DNA of 64,000 nucleotides from Pterobdella sp. o SKG-2022 (taxonomy: Eukaryota; Annelida; Clitellata; Hirudinida; Piscicolidae): positions 14,191,971-14,255,970 of the forward strand of contig OZ038321.1 of assembly GCA_964035795.1 (NCBI GenBank). The letters run 5' to 3'. Below are positions 10,819-22,200 of this stretch, piece after piece (the first letter of the stretch is position 1; every line of letters begins with the position of its first letter). The notes below the pieces were generated by a model that was given only the letters and a program-made list of their open reading frames with translations, ran no database searches and was not told where the DNA came from. Both the position numbers and the translations under genes were made by a program.

Positions 10819-12229
10819 ATGCATTTTACACAGAATGAAAAACAAAAATTTGAGCCGGTTTTGATGACTGGCGTTCAACCAACTGGTGTTCTTCATATAG
10901 GAAATTACTTGGGTGCCATCAAACAAACTGTAAAAATGCAAAATTCAGGAAATTACAAAAAAGTTGTTCTATCTATAGTAGATTTGCACAGTGTTTCTGT
11001 ACCTCAAAATCCTGAAAGTTTAAAGTTGATTCAGTTATTTGTTTCAGAACTAATTTTGATTTTGATATTTAAATTTTTAATTGAAAGGAGAAATATCTTC
11101 AACAATGCTTGTTCTCTTTTAGCTTGTGGACTTGACCACCCAGACACAATATTATTTCAACAGTCTTCGGTATGCTTTAATTTTTAAAAATTTATTTAGA
11201 TATGATTTTTTTATCACGTAAATTATTGCAGATTCCTCAACATTCAGAATTATCATGGCTTTTAGGAACTCTTACAACACTCAATAAGTTAGATCATTTG
11301 CCTCAATGGAAGGTAAGCTACTTAATAATTTTTATATAAATTGAAATCTATTTTATAATAATTACATTAAGAAAATAAATTATTTAATTAAATCAATAGG
11401 AAAAATGGTCTGGTAAAGAGAATGTTCCTTTAGGCTTATATTCTTATCCTGTACTCCAGGCTGCAGATATTCTTATTTACAAGTATATAAGCCACAATTT
11501 TTTTTTTATAAACCCTGAATTTAACTTATCAAATGTGTGACATCATAAGTATCTTTAGGTAATTTTCAAAACCATACACCTGCTTCCAGAGGCACGCATG
11601 TTCCAGTGGGAGAGGATCAGTTTAAGCACATGGAGCTGGTGAGGTTTCTAGCAAAGAGTTTCAATAGAAAATTTGCACCTTTTTTTCCTGAACCTATTTC
11701 CATTACAGGTAAATGAGAATAGAGTAAAAAGTACTTTGAACAATTAATATTGTTATAAATTACCCATACAGGTGAAAATGTTAGAGTAAAAAGTTTAAGA
11801 GATCCAGTTAAAAAAATGAGCAAATCGGAAAAAGATAAAAGAGGCCGCATTGAGTTAACAGATTCAGCAGATGAAATTAGAGAGAAATTGAAAAAAGCAG
11901 TGACTGACATGGGAACAGGAGGGATGATAGGCTATGATGAGTATGGTAGACCTGGTATTTCGAACATTATCGACATACACGCTTCTTTCGCTAACACTAC
12001 GCCAGACAGAATCTATGCAGAATGCATGCATATGAACACAGTACAATTTAAAGAACGTACTGCAGAAGTTATAATAGAAGCCTTAAAGCCGATAAGACAT
12101 AAAATTGCTTTATACAAAAACGACCCTCAACATTTGATGTCTATATTAATCAAAGGAGCTGAAAAAGCCTCTGAAATAGCTACAAAAAACATGGTCGAAA
12201 TTAAGAAACTAGTGGGTTTCACTTTATAA
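10819..12229 (+). CDS. WARS2: Mitochondrial tryptophanyl-tRNA synthetase
   Basis: Class I aminoacyl-tRNA synthetase of bacterial/mitochondrial TrpRS type, charging mitochondrial tRNA-Trp. Exons: 10819-11024, 11088-11169, 11232-11312, 11400-11482, 11590-11708, 11772-12229. The first intron is only 63 nt and has no stop in frame, so a read-through ORF hides it; splicing it out restores '[18 protein letters not shown]', the family wording. '[17 protein letters not shown]' near the N-terminus contains the HIGH-type motif (HIGN); '[22 protein letters not shown]' (two exons) and '[12 protein letters not shown]' (KMSKS loop) follow. The start Met is preceded by an in-frame stop at 10807. No clear targeting peptide precedes the catalytic core: only about 15 residues, so a short or internal signal must serve. 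Stop at 12227-12229; AATAAA at 12370-12375. The Penelope-like element starts 165 bases after the stop. Confidence 0.93.
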
Positions 12230-12393
12230 ATATACCTTATTTCGTCTCAACATAGATTTGTGTCGTTTTTTAATTTTGATGACGTTTTTTATTATACGCC
12301 TTTTGCTTCAAAATAATATTACCAAAACTTGATTTATTTTTACAAAACGATTTTATGGTGAACAAATAGAATAAAAAAAGATTTAATCAAAAA

Positions 12394-12470
12394 CTTTTAT
12401 TAACTGAATAAGCTTTTTGTAAGTTGAACTCAGATTATCAAGTATACAAACTTAAAGACGTTGCTAGCTG
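12394..12470 (+). repeat. Left terminal inverted repeat of the Penelope-like element
   Basis: 77 bases pairing with 16073-16158 on the opposite strand. Contains AAGCTTTTTGTAAG and TTATCAAGTATACAAACTT, blocks shared with palindromic MITE family A. Confidence 0.8.
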
Positions 12471-12515
12471 GTTTCAGACGAAGACAAAGAGAAAGATCAT
12501 GAACTGCTAAGAAAA

Positions 12516-13540
12516 ATGACTTGCGATCTCTCATTAAATGTTTTCCATGCCAAGGATGATGCTTTCAAGGCACTCAGAAATAACAAAAACATCACGATAT
12601 TGGCGAGAGACAAAGACTCGACAGTGGTCATCATGAACAAAAAGAATTACGTCAATAAGGCTCAAGATATGATAGACGAGAGTATATTGTCAGGTGAATA
12701 TACCATCTCTGTTGACACTATCATTAAAGATCTGGAGTCTTTTCAATCCTTTCTCACACGTCATTTTAAGAACCACCCAAATTATGAAGCAATGCGTCCG
12801 TCATTCAAAAAACCTGGAAGGTTCTTTGTTACAGTCAAAACACACAAAGCGCCCTCATTCCATGAAACTACCTCTGAAAATTTGAAATTGAGGCCTATAA
12901 TTGATCAGACCAACACTTGTTATTATAATGCGGGTAAGGTGTTGGCTAGATAGTTTCAACCATTAGCGGGCAATAAGTATACTTTGAATAACACTCAGTT
13001 GTTTACGAAAATCTTAAGTAGCATCCCGCCTAGATTTCCAGACGAGGAAAATGTCAGCTACGATGTGGAATTACTCTTCAAAAATGTGCCTATTGATGAA
13101 ACCATTGATTACATCTGTAAGCAGCTCTATGTTAACAAGAAACTAGCCCCTATGTGCAGCAAAACAATTTTTGTTAAATTGCTGAAAAAAGTCAATAAAG
13201 GAAGTATCTTTTCAGCTAACGAACGCCTATACAAACAAATAGATGGTTTCGCAATGGGAAGTCCTTTGCCGGTAGTCTTTTCTGGGGGTTTCCTAAATGA
13301 CATGGAAGAGCAGTTGGTAACACCAGCCTCGCAATCTTTTACATTAGGTATGTAGATGACACATTCGTCAGCAGAGAGAAAAATGAGGAAGACAAACCCT
13401 TCAAGGCTTTGAATGCGTTTCATCCCAACATCAAACTGACAATTGTAGAAAACCTTTCAAAATTCTTGGATACACTACTGCTAAACAACAAAGATGGTTC
13501 CTATAGCTTTAAGGTCGTAAATAAGTCCAGTAAACTACTT
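12516..13540 (+). pseudogene. Penelope-like reverse transcriptase, broken
   Basis: Three overlapping frames together give Penelope-type RT: 'ILARDKDSTVVIMNKKNY', 'KPGRFFVTVKTHK', 'LKLRPIIDQTNT', 'NVSYDVELLFKNVPIDETI' (the usual SFDV-x-SLFTNVP block), 'GFAMGSPLPVV' and, after a frameshift near 13347, 'RYVDDTFV' (the YVDD catalytic aspartates). Breaks: TAG at 12952-12954, a frameshift before the catalytic box, and the nested insertion from about 13545. Stop and shift mutations make it non-functional. Confidence 0.85.
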
Positions 13541-13544
13541 TTTT

Positions 13545-15250
13545 ATTTATTTTTTTTTTACCCAGAGGACTCTAGTCTTGTTGGGTGCTCCTCATGTTCC
13601 CATCAAGAAAGTTCAGTGGTCGAAAAGCTCAGCCGCTCTCGCGGGGTTGGTCCACAGACTCTCGGAACCCAGTGTGGTATTTATTTTGGGGCAGATGAAG
13701 AGGTGAGGTGTCGTGAATGTGTGTTTGGCAGAGTGGGCATGAAGGTGAGGGATGAGATGAGGGTGAGATTTTGTTGAGGCATGAGAGGATGAAAGGTGAT
13801 TTATTTGATCTGAGTTGGGCGGGAGTGCGGTGGTCTAGGGTGGAGGGTTTCCTGCTGAGGATTTTGTTGTGAGTGGATGATATGTAGTCGTGTACTATTT
13901 TTGTATGTATGGTTTTCATGTTGTTTTTATTTGTGTGTGAGAGGTGGACTGGGTGGAGGAGGGAATGTTTAGGGTGTAGTTGATGTTGTTGTTGAATGTG
14001 GATTGTTTTTTGTATCTGGGGTGGGCTTCTTGTGTGGTGAGTGGGTGTAGGGGATGAGTGGGGTGGGAGGCTTTTTGTTAGCTGTGTGGGGGTCTTCGTG
14101 GAGAAATGTTTTTGAGAGTGTGTTCTATGTGTTTGGTGAATTGGGGCCAGTTGGCTTTCTTGTAGTTAGTGAGAGTTCTGAGGGGTTTAGTTGTGGGTAT
14201 TTTGTATTTGCTTGTGAATGTGATGAGGATGGGAAGATGGTCGGAGTTCAAGGCTTTAAGTGTTTGCCAAGTGAGGTTGGATGATATTGTAGTGTCTGCT
14301 ATGGTGATGTCGGGGGAGGTGGGTCGAATGGTAGTCGGGTGAGAGTGTTTTGGTTGAAAATGATGTGGTTTGAATTGAGGATGAGTGAGGTTTTGAGTTG
14401 CCTCTGTGGTCCGTGAAAGGGGATTGCCATTTTTGTGAGTGGGCGTTAGTCACCCGCGATTATTAAATTGGGAAAACTTGTGAGGTGGATGAAGAGGTTG
14501 GAGATTGAGTTGTCTATGTTGTTGGATGGGATGTAGACGTTTAAAATGTGTAGATTGGTGTGTTTGAAACGTATTTTTGTTGTGATGAGTTCGATGTTGT
14601 TTGTGATCAGGTTTGTGAGAGTGGGGATTTGTGAGTAGGTTAGCAGATATCCACTTGTTTGCTGTTAAGGTTGGATTCTTGTAGTGTGATAATGTGTAAT
14701 TTTTGTTTGTGTATTAGGTGGGTGAGTTCAGTTGTTTTCTTGGTGATTGAGTTGATGTTGAGCTGCATTATGTTGATGTTGTTTGGTGTTGTTAAAGGGG
14801 GAGTTGGTTGGTTTGGTTTGTTGATGTGTGTGGAGGGTTTTTTGTGTTAGATTGTGTATGTGGAAAGAAGTTTTTGGGGTAGGGATTTGATGTGTGTGAC
14901 ATATGAACGAGGGTGAGTAGTATTTGAGTTTGATGTGTGAGCATTTGAGGTGAATCTAGTGAGGGGTGGTATGATTGCATTGGATGGAGGTTTGATATGA
15001 AGTTATTTTATGTGTACATATAGCACAGTACCCATGGGTATCGGGTTGCTTTCCCCATCTACTGCGAGAAGCAGCTGAGCCCTTTTCCATCAGTCCGGGT
15101 CTTGGTGGGGGCAGCCTATAAAAAATATGGCATGATTTGAGGTTCTTCTTTTGAAGAAGACGGGGGGTGTTGAGGCAGATTTGGTCCTCTTGAGGACACA
15201 TCCCGACCACGTGTAGGCCTGCCTCTCTCGGGACTATTCATTTTTCATCA
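13545..15250 (-). mobile_element. Internally deleted non-LTR retroelement nested in the Penelope-like element
   Basis: This block is sharply different in composition (G/T-rich on plus, C/A-rich on minus) from its surroundings. On the minus strand it has, in order, a 5' UTR-like region (15250 to about 14990), apurinic-type endonuclease fragments (for example 'LKALNSDHLPILITF' near 14250-14200, the SDH block), and a C-terminal segment with 'CPLCQTHIHDTSPLHL' near 13740, a Cys/His motif typical of the tail of some non-LTR ORF2 proteins. The reverse transcriptase that should lie between is absent, so the copy lost about its middle. Many stops. Reading the plus strand here gives only spurious ORFs. 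Confidence 0.65.
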
Positions 15251-15283
15251 CAGACACCGCTCCAATACAAAAGAAGTGTCATT

Positions 15284-15870
15284 ATGGGTGAGTTGCACAA
15301 AGCGAAAGCTATCGGCTTTGATTTCGACTTCAAAATGAATAGAATAAAGTCGAAGTTCTACTGTGCTGGCTACTCCCTTAGATTCATGATGTATCAGTTT
15401 AACAAGTTCGCAGTGCTCAAAGAGGAACTTCTGATCCCACCAGGATTTTTTGAAGAGATCAAATGTACATATTAAGATACCTTTATGCCCAAAAAATGAA
15501 AGCGTGATCAGAAAAATCTTTGATAAAGTGGAGTCATTTACGAAACAGCATCAAGATTTCGTATTTGTAGCTCACCACTAAAATTCGCACTTTTCCCAAT
15601 AAAGGATAAACTGACACATCACCACCACGTCATCTATGAAGCGGAATGCTCTTGCAAGAGTATTTATATTGGTGAAACTATGAGGAACTCCAATATTAGA
15701 TGGACGGAGCACGGATAAAGGTAGTTCTAAACCCGCCAAACATCTTAATGAAAATCCTACTCATTGGTTCACATGGACCATCTTGGACAGAGCCCTCAAC
15801 AATGCAAGGAAGAGGAAGATCTTAGAAGCGTACCACATCAAAGCACAGTGACCCACGTTAAATGATCAAC
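15284..15870 (+). pseudogene. Penelope-like GIY-YIG endonuclease domain, broken
   Basis: After the nested insertion the element resumes: linker 'IPPGFFEEIKCTY', then after stops and shifts 'HHHVIYEAECSCKSIYIGET' (about 15620-15675), where YEAEC and IYIGET are the paired strands of the GIY-YIG nuclease of canonical Penelope-like elements, then 'HLNENPTHWFTW' and 'RKRKILEAYHIKA', matching the conserved E-A-x-x-I block. Order RT then GIY-YIG is the canonical arrangement. It encodes the enzyme that nicks target DNA; here it is inactive. Confidence 0.8.
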
Positions 15871-16072
15871 TGACTTAAAGTCACTAACTTTGTTTCGCTT
15901 TGGTATTACCTTATGGCTGAGTATTTATAAGCTTTAATTCTCTTTTCATATTATTATCTCACCCCATAATTAACAATAATTCTATTGTCTTTTCAGTAAT
16001 TTAGATTTAGATTTGCATTTTCTTTATTCATTTTGAGCTGTTAAGAATTTTTTTTTGATGATGTTGCCATGG

Positions 16073-16158
16073 CAGCTAGTAACCTCTTCTAGTTTGTATA
16101 CTTGACAATGTGAGTTCAACTTACCAAAAGCTTCGTGTTATTATTCAGTTAATAAAAG
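16073..16158 (-). repeat. Right terminal inverted repeat of the Penelope-like element
   Basis: 86 bases, reverse complement of the left repeat apart from scattered substitutions and a 9-base insertion next to the GAAGCTTT block. It ends 139 bases before the ORC3 stop codon. Confidence 0.8.
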
Positions 16159-16297
16159 AGATAAAATCGTTTTTTGTTTATAGACTAGTTTAGTTAATTA
16201 AAAATAAAATAAACTAAATTTTCTCATAAGTCAGTGACTAAAACCAATTTAGACAGCAAACAGCATATAAACGTGAGATGAAAGATGTCCACAACCA

Positions 16298-19200
16298 TCA
16301 GTAGACCGACCAAGTAAGCCTGGTTACGTGATCAAATTTTTTATTGGTAGCTTTAATGAGACCCAGAAACTGCAATTCTGATACAGCTCTCACAAATCTT
16401 GCACTGTTCATGAGATATTTTAGTAAATTACAAATGGCCACGACCATAAATGCTCTTCCTTTTAAATATAATATTATAGATATATGTAAAATATAATGCC
16501 GGCAATAGAATTTTGATGAATGCTTTTAAATATTGATCAACTATGAAAAAATATTCATTAATTTATTATATAAAAAAAACACAAATTTATGTTTTTTTGG
16601 TAATACTAATTATATATATCACGTGAACAATGATAAGAATAACATGGTATAAAATTGTTGACGTAAAACAGCCGAAAATCAATATAATAGAAACAAACAC
16701 TAAGGTTTATTGAGAAACTTAATACACGAAGCTTTTTGTAAGAGTATCTAGTTTGACACTAGATAATGTAAGATACTCTTACGAAAAGCTTCGTTTATTA
16801 AGTTTCTCAATGAACCTTAGTGCTTGTTTCTATTATATGGTATAAAATAATTTACTAAATAAATCAAATTTTCCAGAGACATCGTATGTATTTTTCCATA
16901 ATATTTTGCAACAAAAAACATCAGATAAGAGAAATTTTTAATACATTTAATGAAAATCATGTTTTCTCATCCCATACAAAACAATATTTTCCTCCATAAA
17001 AAAGAATATTTCCTTCTATAGCTCCTTAAGGCCTAAATTAGGAGATATAATATGATCAATGAATAAACCAAAGCACAAAAAACAAAAAAAAGTATAAAAA
17101 TTAACATGCTCTTGTGATGAGAATAAATCATATATTGGCCAAACAAAGGTGAGTATAAAAAACCAGGTCTGATGTTGAATCAAAAAAGACTGACTCGAAA
17201 AGATAGGGAATAGCAAAAATGCTCGCCATTGTGCCCATGGAAAAATTAACTGGGAAACACCTGAGAATTTGCAAAGTGAGAAAGAGAAAAAACAATTTCT
17301 CACTAAAAAACAATAAGAAAAAGCCTTGAAACAAAAAAAATCTAATTCTGTATTCAACGGCTATAATGACCTACAACTATTAATACCAATTAATATAGTT
17401 AATACCAATGCCTGGGATCCAATACTGAAAAAATTGATAAGAATTGAACGGGATAATGACCGAAAGTGGACATAGAGATTAAGTTCTCTTGATAAAATTT
17501 TACATCGTTTAAAAAATTATAATAGGAACAAACACTAAGATTTATTGATAAGCTTAATACACGAAGCTTTTTGTAAGAGTAACATACATACGTTTAAAAA
17601 AATTTTTCCAAGTTCTATCTTAAAAAATTAATTACTTGGAATAATAGCATTGGAATTAAAGTAACATCTTTTCACAAATAGTTAACTAGTGAACCATAAG
17701 TCTTTGATTTTTTATAATTACGATTTAATTTTTTGGCTAACGTTTTATAATAAGGCTAAACTAATCGAAAATTGGAGCTTTTGATTCTCAATACATGTAT
17801 CAAAAATTTCTCTTATTTGATGTTTTTTGTTGCAAAACGAAATGAATTTATTTTAAAACTATTTATCGTACGCTTAAACTCTGAATTTTCAAAAAAATAG
17901 TTTTGAAACACACAAACTTGGTCAACTTATCAACACTGTTCCCTGTGCTATCATCTTCATCTCCACCATTGACTATGCTAGAAAATGCCTAATGTTTATG
18001 AATTAACCATTAATTATACATCAATTAGTTTTATATTAAACAATAAAGAGGTATTTTATACTTGGGTAAATGAACTGAATAACACAAAAGCTGGCTGTAA
18101 TTAACCACTAAAGATGAAACAACTAATTTGCAAAACGACATCCTGATTCTGTTTATAGCCCAGATTTTTTAACAGTTGGTTAGGCGAAACATACATCGGT
18201 GATATCAATAAAAATCTTATGCCACAAAATAACAGCTTATATTGCTTTTAAACATAACTAGTCACAAAAAATATTGACGTGACAACCTGCATCCAATCAT
18301 AGAGATTGATGAATTTGCCACACTCAAGGTGCAACTTGTACACAATGGATAAGTCTGGAAAATCGCTTGAAATGCTCTCAATATTCGACTGTTCTGGAAT
18401 CTTCAATGGTGGAAGTTGATTGTGAACAACATGACAATTACTAAGCTCAAATATATAATTTGGGATAACACAGTATGAGTTTTCAATATTAGGCATCTTT
18501 ATATTTCCTAAACACCATCATCTGGCAATGTTATTCAATGATGATGCTAGTGAAGATCAATGGGATTGCTATTCGATAAAAATAAATCAAAAACTGAATT
18601 TTAATTTTTGTTTTTTTTTAATTAACATGAAAATAATGTGAGATGTTTTAATTGAAAATTAAATTTTGTCTCAACAAAGTATTATTTGAAACTTATAAAT
18701 TTAATTTGTTTCAGTTATTGTTAAGACCTCAACTGAAACGCTTAGTGTGCTTATAGACACAATTACTGCTGCCATTGAAACAATCCTTACTTCATTATAC
18801 TTAACTATCAATCAAAACACCAACATCGAGATAGTATGAGGGCTTGTTGAGGGCTCTGTGCACACAGACTCCAGGGGCAGGTAGAACTGAGGATTTAAAG
18901 AGCGAGAGGTTGTCAGAGTACATCACTTCATGCAAGGGTAGTTCTTTGTAGTGATGCATATGCGAGCTGTAGTGAGAGTAAGCACATGATTATTATATTT
19001 TGAACATCAATGTTGGATGTTGAAGTTTGATTCAGGTTGAAAAGAAGAATAATTTAATGAATTTTACATAAGTATCAAAATGAGCTGTTTGACCCAAAAA
19101 ATAGCGTTCATATATTTATATAACTTTTTCATTTTCATTATTTTAAAAAAATCACGAAAAACAATATGGTATTCTGATTAAAAGCATTGTGAAAACCAAT

Positions 19201-22200
19201 AACATAGTAGAAGATTAAAATGGAAACCTGAAGAGGGAGTCTATTTGTTGCACTATGACGTTCCTTAATGAGGTGTAGCCACTACTGACAACTTCACTGT
19301 CCTCTTTCAATGCCTTCGTTCAAGAAAATTTGTTGTGTCAATCATGATTGACTAGTAAAAATATGTTTACTCTTAATTTCATGATGAATGCAGAGATTGA
19401 AAGTTTGGTAATTAAATGATTACAAATTTTTTAAAATTAAAATTTATATTTGAAAAACATAAATAATGAGAAAATATTTCCTTTAAAAAATACTACTTAT
19501 AACATTAGTAACTAATAAAAGTGCTTAATGATTTATGGTCAAAATTTATGTATGGTAGTCAGTGTATATAAGGGTAAAAGTGATGCTTTAAACAGGTCTA
19601 ACTATAGGAGTTTGAAATTAATTGATCAGGTTATGAAGGTTTTGGAGCGCATAGTGGAAGGTTTTATCAGACAGAGTGGTGATTAATGATATGCAATGTG
19701 GTTATATGCAAGGTCGGGGTACAACTGATGCCATATTTATCCTCCGTCAGTTACAGGAAAAGCATCTGGTTGCTGGTAAGCCCCTCTACTTAGCATTCAT
19801 TGATTTGGAGAAAACCTTTGACAGAGTGCCACGAGAAGTGATTTGGTGGAATATGCGTAAAATGAAAATTGATGAATGGCTTGTGAGAATTGTACAATCC
19901 ATGTACAAGGAAGTGAGAAGTAGGGTGAGAGTTGGTGATGAGTATAGCAACTCGTTTGATGTTCGGGTAGGTGTCCATCAAAGTTCTGTTCTTAGTCCAT
20001 TACTTTTTGTTATTGTGCTGGAAACTTTATCTCTGGAGTTACGTACAGATTGCCCTTGAGAGATCTTGTATGCTGACGACTTAATGGTAAGTGCTCAGTC
20101 CATGGATGAACTATTAGTGAAGTTGAGAACCTGGAGATCGGAGATGGAGAAAAAGGGGTTGAGGGTGAATATGGGTAAGACAAAGCTAATGGTTTCTGGT
20201 TCGAACCTTGATGTGTTGAGAAAATCTGGGAAGTATCCTTGTGGTGTATGCCAAGCAGGTGTGGGTAGAAATGCTATTCAGTGTGGAGGCTGCAGGCAAT
20301 AGGTACACAAGAAATGCAGCGACATAAAAGGCCCTCTAACTTCGGATCTTAACTTCCGATGCGCTCGTTGCCTTGGTACAGCATGGCCTGTTGATGGGAG
20401 ATTAGTAAAGGAAGTGATGATTGGTGATGAAAAACTGGAAGTTTTCCCAGAGTTCTGCTATCTTGGAGATGTGTTATCTGCAGGTGGTGGATGTGAGCTT
20501 GCTTCAATAACACGTTGTAAGTGTGCCTGGGCTAAACTTCGCCAACTTCTTCCACTCCTTGCTAATCGTCATTTATCATTATTGACCAGAGGCCGTGTCT
20601 ATTCAATCTGTGTCAGAAGAGCTATGTTACATGCTGCTGAAACATGGCCTGTAACAGTTTCCACATTGAACCGCCTTAGACGAAATGACCTTGCCATGAT
20701 TCGCTGGATGTGTAACATCAAAACGAATGATAACGTTTGCTCTCACTCCTTTCAAAACTTGGCATTCGGGATGTTGAGGTAGTTCTTCATACAAGCAGGA
20801 TGAGGTGGTTTGGACATGTAGAGCGTAGCGTGGATTGGATTTCTCAGATGCGAAAGTTGGATTTCTCAGATGCGAAAGTTGGATTTAGATACTTGCAAGA
20901 AGCCTGGTAGGCCCAAAAAGACTTGGAATGAGCTCATATTGAATGATAAAAGAAAGCTAGACATGGTTTGTGCGGATCCACTCGATCGCTCTGAATGGAA
21001 AGGCCGACTTCGAGATAGAACTTTCAAAAAGCCCAACCCTTGGTAAAGGAAAACGGGCTATAAAAAGGATTTGATTGATAATAATGATTTATGTATGGTA
21101 ACATCAAAGTGGGCTATCAACCGCATGTCCCGTTAAACATTTAACGATCGATTCACTTCATAACGAACTTATCTACATAAGCATATGGTACAACAGTATA
21201 TAACTCAGTGTTGCAGTCAAACCAATTAAAAGCATAAAATTCACTCACTTGTTTCAATGCAGACATACTCATCCTGCGTTTGAATCGTTCCTTCAAGTCT
21301 GTACCCTTGCCTTCAGTTCTAGCCTCCGTCCTAGTCGATTCTTTTATAATAATATTAACTATTTGTCACTATTCTGAAAAATAAATATGTGTTTTGTTAA
21401 AAAAATTAACAAAGATATGAGCATATTGAAAATTTCAGTAAGTAATAATATGAATTGATAGGCTAAAATGTGTGTAATATCAGACATAATTGAAATTTTA
21501 TAAAAGCATCTAAAATCCACATAAGTATCAAAAAACAAGCAAATAAATAACCCCACCCACCATCATACAAGTTCAATTCTTTTATAAGGCGTCTTATCGT
21601 TACCTTCACCTCCTCTTTGAACTTTACTGTCTCATCATCACTTGAACTATCGTTGTAATTATGATTTCCAATCTTATCATTTGTATTGATATTGTGTAGT
21701 TCCAATGCATAGAGCATCTTATTCAGAGACGAAGTCAACTCGACCTTTGACATACTCCTGATAAGTGGATTGAAAATTACTGTTGAAACATGCTGTATTT
21801 ATTGATTGAAATAATTATACAACCAAAAGTAACAATAATATAAAAAAGAAAAAAAAACAAAAAAACAAAATATAATTTTAAAAACTTGAAAAAATACTGG
21901 ATTCATCAGGATTTTAAAATAATCTTATTTCAAATTGTGTTGAAACTAAGTTTTTCATAAATTCGTCAAAGCGATAAAAGCTTCAAATTCAACCATAAAA
22001 AGTTAGCGTAACTTTTTAATATTATGAATGAAACGCTAAAGCATAAATAAGCTTTAACGACCTAAAAATAGTGAATGCCCTGCTGTATGCCTGAGTCTTA
22101 TATATGCTGTTTTGTAAGCACATGCCATACAGCTCCCTGGGCTGGTGTTTAAGGATGATGGTTAGTTGTATTAATAAAGTGTGGAAAAAACTTGATACGA

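Larger units (their letters stand above)
12394..16158 (+). mobile_element. Penelope-like element with terminal inverted repeats, decayed
   Basis: A Penelope-like retroelement fills the convergent gap between WARS2 and ORC3. Outer inverted repeats are 12394-12470 (left) and 16073-16158 (right). Their reverse-complement match begins 'CTTTTATTAACTGAATA', carries on through 'GTAAGTTGAACTCA' and 'TCAAGTATACAAACT', and ends 'CTAGCTG'; the right arm has a 9-base extra segment. Inside are RT coding sequence (12516-13540), a nested reversed non-LTR element (about 13545-15250) and the GIY-YIG endonuclease remnant (15284-15870). The RT starts within 50 bases of the left repeat, so most of the N-terminal region of a canonical element is missing. 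No target-site duplication was evident. Such elements commonly carry direct or inverted pseudo-LTRs; that is family knowledge, not proof that these repeats are its own. Confidence 0.75.

Noticed and set aside
13409..14284. Plus-strand ORFs rich in Gly, Val and Trp
   Set aside because: They are antisense shadows of the reversed C/A-rich LINE; the minus strand carries the recognisable endonuclease and Cys/His motifs.
17016..17357. Minus-strand hydrophobic ORF of 113 codons
   Set aside because: Low-complexity Phe/Leu/Ser from A+T-rich sequence, inside the long family B element and an ORC3 intron; no recognisable protein.
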